Shown here: positions 11,551 to 23,450 of the stretch, in pieces
Numbering within the stretch: the first letter of the stretch is position 1
Layout of the letters: each line of letters starts with the position of its first letter
Origin: Adiantum capillus-veneris
Taxonomy: Eukaryota > Streptophyta > Polypodiopsida > Polypodiales > Pteridaceae
Direction: 5' to 3'
Length of the DNA: 64,000 nucleotides
Assembly: GCA_014529385.2 (NCBI GenBank)
Contig: CM043962.1
Span: 52,101,905 to 52,165,904 of the forward strand
Position numbers and translations under genes: made by a program
Notes under the pieces: generated by a model
Told to the model about the DNA's origin: nothing
What the model saw: the letters and a program-made list of their open reading frames with translations, nothing else
Database searches by the model: none

Positions 11551-13465
11551 ATGGCTGACAATAGAAAAGAGAGTGAAATTAATGTTGATAACTTTGATTT
11601 TGCTAATGAGCAAGCTACTAATGATGCCCCAATGCTTGTTAACTATCTTATTTCTAGGCTTCAACAAGCCATGGGCAATCCATCTCTCCAAAGTGAAGTG
11701 CAACGGCATCTCCGTGCTCATGGGATTCTCCAAGCTCACCACCATGACGAGAGAACACCTAGGAAGCCTCCTTGTGAGACTTCCAAAAGAGGTCTCTCTC
11801 CAATTCGGGAAGAAGAAGAGAATCCATACGAAGGGCTCAAGAATTTACTTCTTGATGATGCATCTCCTTCGCAAAGGAGAACTCAAGAGCCTCCACCGAA
11901 GGAACGAGAAAGAAGTGAGTCTCCCGCCACCTCGACAGAGATGGCTCCACGATGACGGCGGGCTGAACGCTCTCCATCACCTCCAAAACGGAGAAGACCA
12001 TTGCACCCTTCTCCACACTATAATTCAAAGAGGGATGACAAAAAGCAAGAGAAGAAAAAGGCGAGAAAGAGGACACCCTCTTCTCCATCTTCTTCATCCT
12101 CTTCCTCTTATGAAAGTGATGGTGAAGACGATGAAGATCAAGACAAGAAAAAGGCGAGAAAGAGGTCACCCTCTTCTCCACCTTCCTCAAATTCTTCACC
12201 TTCTGAAGAAAGTGATGGTGCAACCTTTGAACCAGCAAAAAGAAGAGGCCATAGGAAATCCTATGCCGCATGGAAGAGGTCGTCCAAGCTCAAGAAGTTG
12301 AAAGAGGGAGGGAAGAGCATCTCTTTCCTTACCTATGATGGCACCTTTGGTGCTACGGACAAAGTCTTGGCCTTTATCCAATAATTTGATGCGGCGTTCG
12401 GAGATGAGGGCTTCATGGAGTCCTCTAAGCTAATGCACTTTCAAAAGTCCTCCAGGCAATGGTGGTCTAGCCTACGAGCCAACGGTGAAGCTCCACGAAC
12501 GTGGAAAGCTTTAAGAGCTTCCATTATGAAGCAGTTTTTGGCCACCGATGCCAAAGACAATGTACTCACCGAATGGCGAAGCTTAAAGCTCTCTCCCTAT
12601 GAATCCATCCACAAATATGTAGAAAAGTTTTGGGACCTACAACTCAAAGCCACTGTCTTCAAAAAGTTGGATTTTGGAGAGCAAAAGCAACAATTTTGTG
12701 CGGGCTTAACCGAAGAAATGGCGGAGTATGTCAACTCCCAAAGGCCACGTACCATATCGGCAGTAATACACCATACTATGGTGGCCTCTCGAATCAATTT
12801 CCAAACGGGGGCTAAAAGAAATAATAAGCCCACGGAAAACAAGGGTTCCAACGAGCCTAAGGGGAAGGACAATGTCCAAAAGTCTCCTAAGGGCAACTCC
12901 AACAAAGCTAAAGAGAAGAGAGTTTACAAAGGTAAAAACAAAATCTCTCCTGAAGAGCTTGAGCCTTATCGCAAAGATAACCGGTGTTTGAAGTGCGGAG
13001 AACAAGGGCATGTGTACCGTGCTTGTCCCCAAAAGAACAACCACCATGATCCTCCTAGAGCTACCTTGGTTGAAATCCAAGAGGAGGAGACTCACCAAAT
13101 TCACCACAAAGGATCTCCTCTATGCCATGCTTGGGGAAAGGTAAGAGAACATGATGCTTTTATTCTCTTTGACCCTGGTTCTACTCACAATTTTATATCT
13201 ATAGAGTTGGCCACCAAGCTAGGCATACAAGCCTATGAGATGGGATGTTTCCTACCCGTAGACAGTGCTTTCAAGGGGAAAGAAGCTTCAGTCACTCCCT
13301 TAACCGGGAAATTGAGGCTTCATGTCCAAAGCTATGTGGACAAAGAGGACTTCTTTATCTCTCCTCTCAAGCATGATGATGTAATCCTAGGGGCACCATG
13401 GTTTGATCGCCTGGCTGCCAATGTTAAATTCCTTGAAAGGAGAATCTCCTTTAAGTTCAGGAAAA
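11551..13465 (+). pseudogene. gag: GyE gag and protease, broken
   Basis: The frame from the ATG at 11551 (MADNRKESEINVDNFDF) holds, in order: a short N-terminal domain, a Ser/Arg/Lys and acidic low-complexity block at 11880-12240 with a repeated KKARKR-PSSP unit, the gag core (SRQWWSSLRANGEAPRTWK, ~12450), a CCHC knuckle (CLKCGEQGHVYRAC, ~12990-13030), and a protease start (FDPGSTHNFIS, ~13165). Two in-frame stops are seen: TGA at 11953 (Arg in GyI) and TAA at 12382 (Gln in GyI). A missing G near 13463 shifts the frame before pol. The DPG triad occurs in other plant chromoviruses, so it is not evidence of decay by itself. Confidence 0.9.
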
Positions 13466-16400
13466 AGATATGTATATAGATGCTAAGGAAATAGGTAACA
13501 CTATCCCCATTGTACATACACCAGCTTTCAACAAGTCAATAAAGAGCTCTATTTCCGTGTACATGATTTTTGTTAAAGATTCTCAAAATGAACCTAATGC
13601 TTTAGCAAAAGAAAATAAAAGCAACCAAAAGGAATTAGAGTTATCCAATTTTCTCAAGGGGTTTCAAGATGTCTTTATTGACGACATCCCTTGTGAGCTA
13701 CCTCCTAAACGAGGTAATGATGACTATGCAATTGAACTTTTTCCAGGAAGTTCACCACCTAACAAACCTCCTTATAGAGTTTCTCAAGCTCAACAAGAGG
13801 AGATTATGCGGCAAGTGCATGAGTTAGTGGAGAAGGGCATGGTTAGGCCTAGCTCATCTCCATTTTGCTCACCTGTGCTATTAGTGCAAAAGAAAGACGA
13901 CACATATCGTATGTGTGTCGACTATAGAGCACTAAATAGGATCACTATCAAGAATAGGTTTCTTGTTCCACGGGTAGAAGATCTATTTGATAAGCTACAA
14001 GGATCGACCTACTTCAGTAGGATTGACCTAAAAAGTGGCTATCACCAAATAAGGATAGTTGATCAAGACATTGTAAAGACCGCATTTTGCACCACATTTG
14101 GTCTTTACGAATACATTGTCATGCCTTTTGGCTTGACCAATGCACCAGCCACATTCAACGGCTTGATGGAGAAGCTGTTCAGGCCTCATCGAACCTTCAA
14201 TGGAGTGTTCTTTGATGATATTATCATCTACTCTAATTCATTAGACGAACACAAGCAACACCTCCAGTTTCAAGTTTTAAGAGAGAATAAACTTTATGTT
14301 AATCAAAAGAAAAGTGAATTTTTCTTGCAAGAGATTTAGTATTTAGGTCACATTATCTCTCAAGATGGCATCCAAATGGATCCATCAAAGTTAGAGGTAA
14401 TAAAAGGATGGCCTAAACCAAAAAATCTTCATGAACTAAAAAGATTTATAGGGATGTGTGCATACTATAGACGCTTCATAGAAAAGTTCTCACAAATTGC
14501 GGGACCATTACATGACCTAACAAAGAAAAGTGTTAGGTATACATGGTCTGCTAAGGAGAACAATGCTTTCGAAAAGCTTAAAGAAAAGCTTATCTCTCAA
14601 CCTGTGCTTACACTACCGGATCTATCAAAACCATTTGAGGTCCAATGTGATGCTTGTGGTGATTGCCTTGGAGCTATTTTGCTTCAAGAAGGGCACGCCA
14701 TAGGCTATGAAAGTTGAAGGCTCGGCCCTGTTGAGCAAGCTCTAGGCATATATGAAATGGAACTCCTTGCAGTTCTACATGCCTTAGACTCATGGAAGCA
14801 CTATTTATTGGGGACTCCTTTCATTCTGCGAACGGATCACCAAAATCTTAAGTACTTCATGACGCAGACCAAGCTCTCCGACAAACAAATGAGGTGGGCA
14901 AATTTCCTTTCGGAATTTCATTTTCATATTGCTGACATTGCTGGCAAGCATAATCAAGTAGCAAATGCACTCTCAAGACGTCCGAGAGTGAATGCGGTTT
15001 CCATAGCAACTCACAATGATCTATCTTCAATGATAGATGAGTATGCTATTGATCCCGATTTTAGAGATGCGATTCCAGCCATTGCATTAGGGAAGAAAGA
15101 AGAACCATTTACTTTACAAGATGGTTATCTTCTCTATGGCAATAGACTATGCGTTACTAACTCACTACGTGAGAAAGTAATGTATGAATCTCATGCTCCT
15201 CCTTATGCGGGGCATAGAGGAAGTCAGTCTACCCTAAAGGGAATTGAAACATATTTCTATTGGCCTACCATGAAAGCGAACATACAATAGTATGTTTCTA
15301 AATGTGTGCCAAAAGACAAAATTTGATAGAGGGAAGCAACTTAGATTGCTTCAACCCTTGCCAATACCTAATTCACCATGGGAGAGCATATCCATGGATT
15401 TTATCTTTGGATTGCCTAAGTCGATCCATGGGAATACTTGAATATGGACGATAGTAGACAGGTTCAATAAACAAGCTCATTTTATACCTGTGAAAAAGAC
15501 TATCAAAGCCCATCAAATGGCAACCCTCTTCATTTCACAAATTTCAAGTACCATGGCTTGCCAATGTCCATAGTGTCGGATAGAGATCCTAGAATTACCA
15601 AGAATTTTTGGAAGGGTCTCTTTGAGAATTTAGGGACAAGGCTAAACTTCTCTTCGGTCTATCATCCACAAACGGATGGCCAAAGTGAAATAGCTAACCT
15701 AACAATTCTCGATCTACTAAAAGCCTATGTAACGGAAGTAGATCAAAGATCCCAATGGGAGAAGCACTTACCCTTAGTGGAGTATACTTACAATAACACT
15801 GTACATACTTCCACAGGAAAAGCACCTTTCGAGGTAATTGAGGGAAGATCAAAAAGTCCCTTGCTACTTAAGGTACATGGGAAGATCTTCGCTGCAGATG
15901 AGTATAGCCGAGACCTACAAGAATCTTTTCAAAAGATTAAGGATGCTATCTCTATCTCACAACAAAGGAAAAAGGCTGCTGCTGACAAGCACAGAAGAGC
16001 CCAAGCCTTTAAAGAAAATGATTGGGTCTTATTAAAATTTCCCAAGGCTCGATTAAGGCACACGACGGGCAAGAATCTTACGGGACACCAAAAGTACTAT
16101 GCTAAACTAGCAAAAAGGTACTATGGTCCCTTCCAGATTCTTAGGCAAATCAATGAGATGGCCTATCAACTCAAGTTGCCCAATCATTGGCTCATACACA
16201 ACGCTTTCCATGTGTGCCTATTAAAGCCTTAGAAAGGAGAGCCACCTCAAGAATCAACTACTGAAGACCCATCGGAGATCGAGGACCAAGAAGAGGTACT
16301 GCAGCCGGAGCCCATTCTTCGACATGAAGACAAGGTACTAAGAGGCGGTAAGACTATCCGACGATATCTTATTAAGTTTAAGAATTATCCTTTTGAAGAT

Positions 16401-16475
16401 GCTAGATGGATGCAAGGCATACAATTAAAGGATAACCTAAACCTTGTCAATGCTTACAATGCTTCCCAAGAGTAA
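13466..16475 (+). pseudogene. pol: GyE pol: RT, RNase H, integrase, chromodomain; broken
   Basis: The RT (VDYRALNRITIKNRF ~13915; FFDDIIIYSN ~14210) is followed by RNase H (FEVQCDACGDCLGAILLQEG ~14640; LRTDHQNLKYF ~14830), the integrase zinc module (HAPPYAGH ~15195) and the integrase core (VSDRDPRI ~15568; [10 protein letters not shown] ~15660). A chromodomain-like C-terminus follows (RYLIKFKNYPFEDARWM ~16360). Stops occur at 14337 (TAG), 14715 (TGA), 15288 (TAG) and 16230 (TAG). A 5-bp loss near 15305 removes the CxxC half of the integrase zinc site, and a 1-bp loss near 15543 restores the frame. It cannot make an active polyprotein. Confidence 0.92.
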
Positions 16476-16817
16476 GCAAATGTACAAAATGTTAAAAATG
16501 AACAAAGTTTTTGTCTTATAAGACTCTCTTTTTCTTTATTGTGCACAAAAATGAAGTAGTATGCATGCTTAGATCAAGTTTGCAGAGACGACGTCTCCCA
16601 AACACCAAGTAGAGCTTGTCACTCTACTATGGAAGATTGATAGGACTAATGTGCATACATGCTTGCGGCAGCCTCAGGCTCTCAAGGGCCAAATGGACTA
16701 GTCATCCATTGTGGAATGATGTCGTAGGGTAACATAGGGATCCTCTACCCGCTAAGAAAAGGACTAATGAATATGCTTTATCTTCTCTACCCCATAATCG
16801 AGGATGACTATGATTTC

Positions 16818-16830
16818 AAGAGAGAGGTAA
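16818..16830 (+). other. GyE polypurine tract
   Basis: AAGAGAGAGGTAA abuts the 3' LTR. This is the expected site of plus-strand priming. GyI has the same tract at 57051-57064. Confidence 0.85.
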
Positions 16831-18421
16831 TGTCATAATAATCAATATCTAATTCTCTTAAATGATTTTCTCATGTTAAACTGATCATTTAATATGGGGA
16901 AGTGCCAGGAGAGAAAAAACTAGAATATTGGTTAAGCTAGCAGACCGGCCACAGTAGGGATCCAAAGGAGGGAAAATAGGGATCCAAAGGAGGGGCCATT
17001 TGCAAAAGAGCCATGTGCAACAATGGGCTTAAAAGACCCTAAGGTTCAGCCCATTACGACTTCCAAAATGCTAAGGTTCCAAAATTCAAAGGTTGTGTCC
17101 AAAGGTCAAACTTTGGGAAAATTGGATGCTTTGTGTGTATCCCAAAAGTCTTTAGCAATCCCTACATAGGAGGGGGTGAGCCTTGCTTGTAGGGAATGAG
17201 AGAGAAAGTCACACACACACACAAGCTCCCTTTACACAAAGGGAATGAGGGACACATGTCAGCTCCCTAGCCCGGAGGCCCACAAGGTGTACCCAATTTC
17301 TATTGGATGGCATTGGAGGTGGACCAATGAGAATTAGGCTAGAGTAAATCTAGTTTAATTAATTTAAAACACTTAATAAAAGAACCAATGAGAATTAAGC
17401 TCTCTAGAAGACTATTGGACAGTCTCCCAAGGGGTCCAATGAGCATTCAACAGCCCAATGGCTTGCATAATTCGTACTGGCCAGGAGGCAAAGGGGTCCA
17501 ATGAGAGTTTAGTTGCATTTATTAATTACATAAAGCTCTCACAAAAGGGGAAAGGGGGACACATGTCAGAAGGCTATCACTTATACTGCTTAATTATCAG
17601 GCTAGCCCTAGGGAGGTCCAATGAGAGTGGAGCATGAGCAAATAGCAAGAGGGGTCCACCAAGAGAGAGAGGGGGCTGATTTTTTGCAAGGCATTATCAC
17701 ACACACACTCACACTCACACAATATCATGTGTGAAGTGAAGAAGACTCTCTCTCCTTCTCAAGCTTTAATGGAAAGCTTACCACCTACTCCAAGCTTGTG
17801 AGAAGGGAGGCATACACCAACAACTCTTGGCTTTGTGATGCAAATCCAACCAAGAGCCAAAATTCAATGCATGCTCATCTCCTCTACCATGCTAATTACT
17901 AAGCTAAGCTATGCTAATATGAGTGATTATGTGAGGAGATGTACATCTTTCTCGTAAGAATACTCCTTCTTCCTCTCAATCTACTCTCATACCCCGCTAG
18001 CTCTCACCATCTTCGAAGGTGTGTGAGGTCTTGGGTCTGAGACCGGAGAGAATTGATGTTGTGTTTGATAAGTGTTTTGCTTAGTGCATGAAGCTTTCAT
18101 CTCATTGCACTAGCTAGTCTTGAAGGAACACAAAGAATTGTATTGTACAATGTCTCTCTTGATGGGAGAAACCATAATACAAAGCCTTTTGGAGGGGGGA
18201 CCGGCTTCATGTAAATCCGGTCCTCAACTGTTTTCGATAGCTTAATTTCTCTCTCTTTTGAAAGTATTGTTCATGCTATCTAACTAGGTGTTATGTTTTT
18301 TTGTTGCTCTCTCCACCCAAGCACTCTTGTAATTCTCATTAGGAATCTATTCTAATGAAATGCCCACTATGTTCATGCTAATTTCCGCTACACACAAGTT
18401 TTTAGGCTATTAAATGTTACA
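16831..18421 (+). repeat. GyE 3' LTR
   Basis: Same termini as the 5' LTR (TGTCATAATAATC to AAATGTTACA), 1591 bp. Small indels relative to the 5' copy include a shorter CACACTCACA tract near 17700 and a loss of TTGG near 17595. Confidence 0.95.
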
Positions 18422-20345
18422 GTCTGGCCTAGATCTTTGGACTTAGGTAGTATTAGGTAGGAGAGTAGGAGTTGGAGTGGTAAAGGCGGTGAAAGGATAG
18501 CTTGAGAGTCCGGGGAGGCCAGGAAGCAACCGAGACACCAAAATCACCATCTCACATGATGCGTAGGAGTAGGGTAAGTAGGACATCATGATTTATGATA
18601 TGGAGCACTTCATGCATGTTATATTGGCTGTTAGGCTCATCAAAGAGCTGTAAAACATGGAAAAGAGTGTTTAGAAGCTGAATTGAAGTTCAAAAGTTTT
18701 TGTGAGGATTTTTGAGAGAGCTGCAGAGCATAGGGAGTGCTTCTGTCAGAAAAAAAATAAATTTTAAGACAGTAGACATCCTACACGTAGCATGTCTCCT
18801 AGGGGGTTTTAGCAGGGAATTTGGGAAAACTGAGGTCACCTGTGTGCTGAGAGGGTGGGTTTCACACTAGTAACATATAGACTTGAGTGTTTTTCCCTTA
18901 TTGGATTGCCCAAAAGCTAAAAGGCGGACTCAGAAAACGTAAAAGTTCAAAAAAGGTTTAAATTGAGAGAAATTTGCGTATTTTTGCACTTGTAAGGCAT
19001 ATTGGCACTTTCTGAGAGCATAGGGAAGGCAAAGTAGCACTTTAGCCTGAAAAAAGGAGCAGTAGACATCCTACGTGTAGGATGTCTACAGGGTGTTCTG
19101 GTGAGAATTTTGAAAATCTAACTTGACCAGTGTGTTTAGAAGGTAGCAATTACCCTATTTTCGCATGGAAGGGGGAATTTGACCATATCTTGACAGGATA
19201 AGGCCAAAAGACGGAAATTGCCAAACATCTTATCCAAATTGGGCCCAAGGCATTATTTTAAGACCAAAACCATGGGATGTCTTCATGAGCATGATCTACA
19301 TGATTTATTGAGTGCATGAGAAAGGTTTCATCTCAATTGGGTGAGAAAATTGGGCTTTAAGCAGACTTTAGCATTTTTGAATGAAAAAGGCTAGAATAGC
19401 TAAAATTGGGGTCTTTTGAAATCCAAACTAAAATCTAAGCATAGCATTGGGTTGCTGACATCAAGGGGAAGCTGTGGCTCAAGTTTGGAGTGAAACAGAG
19501 CACTTAGACATCCTACGTGTAGGATGTATTCACTATGATTTAGCACTCCAAATCCAATTGTGAGCATACCAGAGTGATCAACACCTTAAGAGAAGTCTAT
19601 GGTTTGAATTTGGAGCAATTTTGAGCAGTTAGACATGCTACACGTAGGATGTCTAAGGCATGATATTGAATTCAAAATCTGAGTGTAGGCATAGTAGGGT
19701 GTTGTATAGCCTTAGGCAAGCATCCTAGTCAAAATTGGAGTTGATTTGACTGGTCAGATCAACATCAGGCTGCTGGAACAAATTTTTGATCAGTTGACCA
19801 GCTTATAGGTGTCTAAATCAAAAAGTGAGAATAGCTGTGGATTCAACACATCAAGGGGAATCTATAGTGAAAATTTAAGCCAAAACAGAGTAGGTAGACA
19901 TACTACGCGTAGGATGTCTACAGGGTCTTATTGAAGTCAAAATCTGACTCTGGACATAGAGTGATGTTCTAATTGACTTAAGAGTTCGAGAACTTCTTTC
20001 AGAAGTGAAATTGGACCTTGTTTGACCTTTTGACGGAGCAAAGACGGAATTAAGACTTTCACTCTAGACTGACAAACACTCGAGTAAAGTACAATTCCAG
20101 ATTAGTAGACCTAATCACGAACATCCGAAGTGTATAGAGTACAGTAGTGGTTGAAGTTAACCCTCCAGTTATACCAATCATTACTAAGACCACCTCTAGC
20201 GGTTAAATGCTTTGATTCGATTGCCAAAATTAAACGCTTGTGTACAACTATATTTAACGGCAAGGCAAGAAGTTGTGCGGAACTGATCCCTTGCCAGGTG
20301 AGTGGTTGGATTTGTGATAAATTGCATTGCTAAGTTTGATGAATT
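18422..20345 (+). other. GyD leader, continued after GyE
   Basis: Non-coding sequence between the GyE 3' LTR and GyD gag. It holds the five-hairpin array (18774-19919). Flanking text such as GAGCATAGGGA and AAGGGGAA(T/G)CTATGG recurs between hairpins, so the leader is built of diverged repeats. No upstream reading frame of note. Confidence 0.75.
18774..19919 (+). repeat. GyD hairpin array: five 24-nt stem-loops
   Basis: Copies begin at 18774, 19064, 19506, 19631 and 19896. The best copy (19064) has arm AGACATCCTA, loop CGTG and arm TAGGATGTCT. Loops vary (CACG, CGTG, CGTG, CACG, CGCG). One or two stem positions are mismatched in the other copies. Spacings are 290, 442, 125 and 265. The design matches the GyG hairpins, whose stem has A-T where this one has C-G. 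Confidence 0.9.
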
Positions 20346-23300
20346 TAAGATTAAGAAGACACATTCCTAGAGACCAAAAAGTGGCAGGTGATCAGGGTAG
20401 CTTAGTGTCCACTGAGGAGAGTGTAACTTAGGCAAGGCTAGATCCATTAGCACCGATCATTGAGGAGGGTAGTGATACTGACACTTCATCAGATAAGTCC
20501 TTCTTCATGATGGGTAGTCAACAGCCAGGAGGTTTCTCCGGTGAAGGACCAATACTAGGAGGAAGTACCTCCCAAAACCCTTTGAATGATGCCAAGTTCA
20601 CTATAATCTTCTTAGAAGGAACAAACTCTAGGGGAGCCCTAGTTTATTTTGACTATCGGGGACGCAAGTGTATTTGTATAGAAGAAAGACCTTCTCAGAG
20701 ACTGGAGATAATTCGAGTCTATGATGATGGAGATAGATTCCGAGACGAAGAGGGGAACCACTATCTGATAGTTAGTAACACTGAGGATTACAACAGATAT
20801 GGAGATAATGTGGCAAAAGGAAAAAATGGTCTCAGAGGCTCAAGAGCAGCCTCCAAAAATTGATCGACCTGGAGCTCTTTTTATGTATGATAAAAAAACA
20901 ACTAGGGTCTCTACCTATAATGAGAATGTGGGAATTTACAAGCATGAGAGCGAGGGAGTAGTCTCTTATTTTCGATGCAAAGAACCCTACTCAAATGAAT
21001 TATGCAAAGACAAGGTTCTTTACTTATTCTCTTATCAAATTGCTATGGGGAAGGATATCATTTTTGTTGACAGGTACGGGCGAGAATAAAAACAAATTCT
21101 CCCAGAGGAGGTCAAAAAGACAACAGTTCCAGAAACATCAACATATGCCCCCAAAGAAGTACCAAGGTCCACTTATACCCCTAGTAAGTCAACAAATCCA
21201 TTTTCAGAAGAATACGACGCACATCACATTCCAACCGACAACAGACGTTCAACTACCAGAATCAATAAGCAACCCAACCATCATTGCAGGCATGGCTTCA
21301 ACAAAGTGCGACATTAGAACAAGACCAAAACAGAGATGGTTATCCAGCCGCACGAGGGCTAAGAGATTTACAAGAACCACCACTCTATTCACGATATCAA
21401 GGAGAGAGTAAGCCAAAAACTCAAGAGTCGGTAGAGCCCAAAAGACAACCCATAGAACGAGTTCGAAGAGATGAACCACCTCTTGCAAGAACCATCACAA
21501 ATTATGGCTTAGGGGCACCTCTGGGAGAGGAACCCTCTCACTAGCGAAGGCCAGAGGAAGTATATTGAGTAGGACGAGGAGAACCAATGATGAGATTTGT
21601 AGACCATCGTAGAATTAGACCTTCCCAGGTGCAAAAATGGGTAAACAAGAAATACACGGGAAACAGAGATCCTAGGGATCATGTAGCAACCTTTGTGCGT
21701 GTAATTAGAGCTGAAGAAGTTTTGGACTTCCCTACTCAATTTGCAGGCCGCTACTTGGTTTGACTCTGTGGAGCATAGAGACTTTGAGTCTATGGAGGAG
21801 GTGTTTGACGAGTTTATTGAGGAATTCTCACAAAGGGGGATAGCTCATAAGACAGCCTCACAAATCCATAAATTCAAACAGAAAGAAAGGGAATCTATGC
21901 AAAAGGAAGCCCTACGACTAAAAGATATGTGAAGTTCTGCCTTGTGGAAGAACTGCCAACTCGGTCCAGACTTATGCTTATATTTATTCAAGGACTAAGG
22001 AACGCAGATCTCCAGAAGGACTAACATATGAAGAGGAGCACAACGTTAAATGAGTTAACTAAGGAGGCTCTTTACCTTGTAGACAATTGTGCGGTCTACA
22101 AGGAGGGTGAATTCAAGGATCTTGATGACGATTCGTCCTCACAACAAAGTGAAAGCAAGTCCGCTAAGATAGCACCCGAAGGAGAAGTAGCTGTAAGCCA
22201 GGAGCATCTTGTGGAGGAAGTGCTAAAAAAATTAATATGTATGCCAAGCCTCAGGCTAAACAACCAAAGTGGTGTGCTATTGAACAAAAATGGACAAACC
22301 ACGTGACGGAGGAATGCTATTATTACAAGGGATATATGAGAGAGTGACCATATGCTCCCCAAGCTCAGGTAGCATCTCCTCAACTTCCACCAATGCCTAG
22401 GTATCAAGCAGGCAACCTACCAGGACCTGTAGGTGTTGAAAGACCACAACTAGTATTGGGGCAACAACCACCCATACCGGGATTACGACCGGTCGGCATA
22501 AGATACACACCAACGGTAAACGAACCAGAAGAGAAGGCTTTGGTACCTATGCATGCATATTACGAAGATTCCAATGGATATGCAGCAAATCCTATCTATT
22601 ATCCACCGGAAGAACCCCCAACACCAAAACCTTGGAGCATGATTGGAAGTACATGACCACCAACAGCTGCACAGACAGGAGGAGAAGGAAGATACAGCTT
22701 GGATGAACGAAAACTGTTGTTCATAGCCAACGGAGCATGTGCGGGAAGAGGCATGCATACCAACAGAGAGGAGATCAAGGAGCACCTCAACAGCCTACGG
22801 GACCCTACTACAAGTGTGGTGGAGATCATTGGCTAAGAGACTGTCCTCACGATGAAATCATTAGAGTCAACACATATTGCAGCGAGTGTGGAATTACTCA
22901 CTTGATTCCTGATTGCCCTAAGAACCCGAGCAAAGGAGCAAAAACTACTTTGAACATGCTGGAAGCAGTGCCTTCCAGTGGAGGGTCAGAAAATGAGACA
23001 GTAATACCTATTCAGGTAGTGACACGAGCCCAAGCTCAACGAATGACAAACGAACCCATAATTGAAGAGCCAAAGACCGATGCCCCAAGTGCAAAAATGA
23101 AAAATCAAAGAAGCACTTGGAAAGCTAGAAAGGCGCGTATGAAAGCCAGGAGAGAACGAGAGCAAACGGCTCTATCCGAGGAGTTAAAACACACAAAGGA
23201 TAGATTAGAGCGGTTAGAAGATCTAACTAGTTTAAGCTCACAGACTGCGGCAACAATAGAGCCCAAGGAAGTAAAGGAACCCCAAAGTGCAGGATCAGGA

Positions 23301-23450
23301 GGATCAGTGCTGGTAGAAAAGGTAAATGAGCTGTTGGATGCACTTTTAAAAGCATACGAAGCCAGACTAAAAAACAACCAAACCCAAGAGCAAAGATGGA
23401 TGACTTATCCATATGCAGAAATAGGAAAACAGAGGTTGGAAATGTGTTGA
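20346..23450 (+). pseudogene. gag: GyD gag (into the gag-pol linker), broken
   Basis: Pieces in several frames align with GyG gag. They include an N-terminal domain (CIEERPSQRLEIIRVYDDGD, 20670-20730), a gag core (HRRIRPSQVQKWVNKKY ~21605; EEFSQRGIAHKTASQI ~21820), a Pro-rich linker (22390-22660), and two zinc knuckles (CYKCGGD.. partly lost to TACTACAAGTGTGG at ~22800, and YCSECGITHLIPDC at ~22880). A Lys/Arg/Glu-rich coiled segment (WKARKARMKARRERE, ~23115) then leads into pol in the same frame. At least six stops or shifts are present (about 20860, 21089, 21544, 21932, 22306, 22655). The exact start is uncertain; I take the first open stretch near 20346. Confidence 0.82.

Larger units (their letters stand above)
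9529..18421 (+). mobile_element. GyE: complete Ty3/gypsy chromovirus, inactive
   Basis: An 8.9-kb element with two LTRs (1605 and 1591 bp), an initiator-Met primer-binding site, a gag-pol region and a polypurine tract. The flanks are GTCAG (9524-9528) and GTCTG (18422-18426), a 5-bp target duplication with one later change. It is inserted into the GyD leader. A second family member, GyI, lies at 55533 and beyond on the other strand. The stretch 16476-16817 between the pol stop and the polypurine tract is non-coding 3' sequence. Confidence 0.95.

Noticed and set aside
11837-12271. 144-codon minus-strand frame in GyE gag
   Set aside because: Antisense of the Ser/Lys low-complexity gag block.
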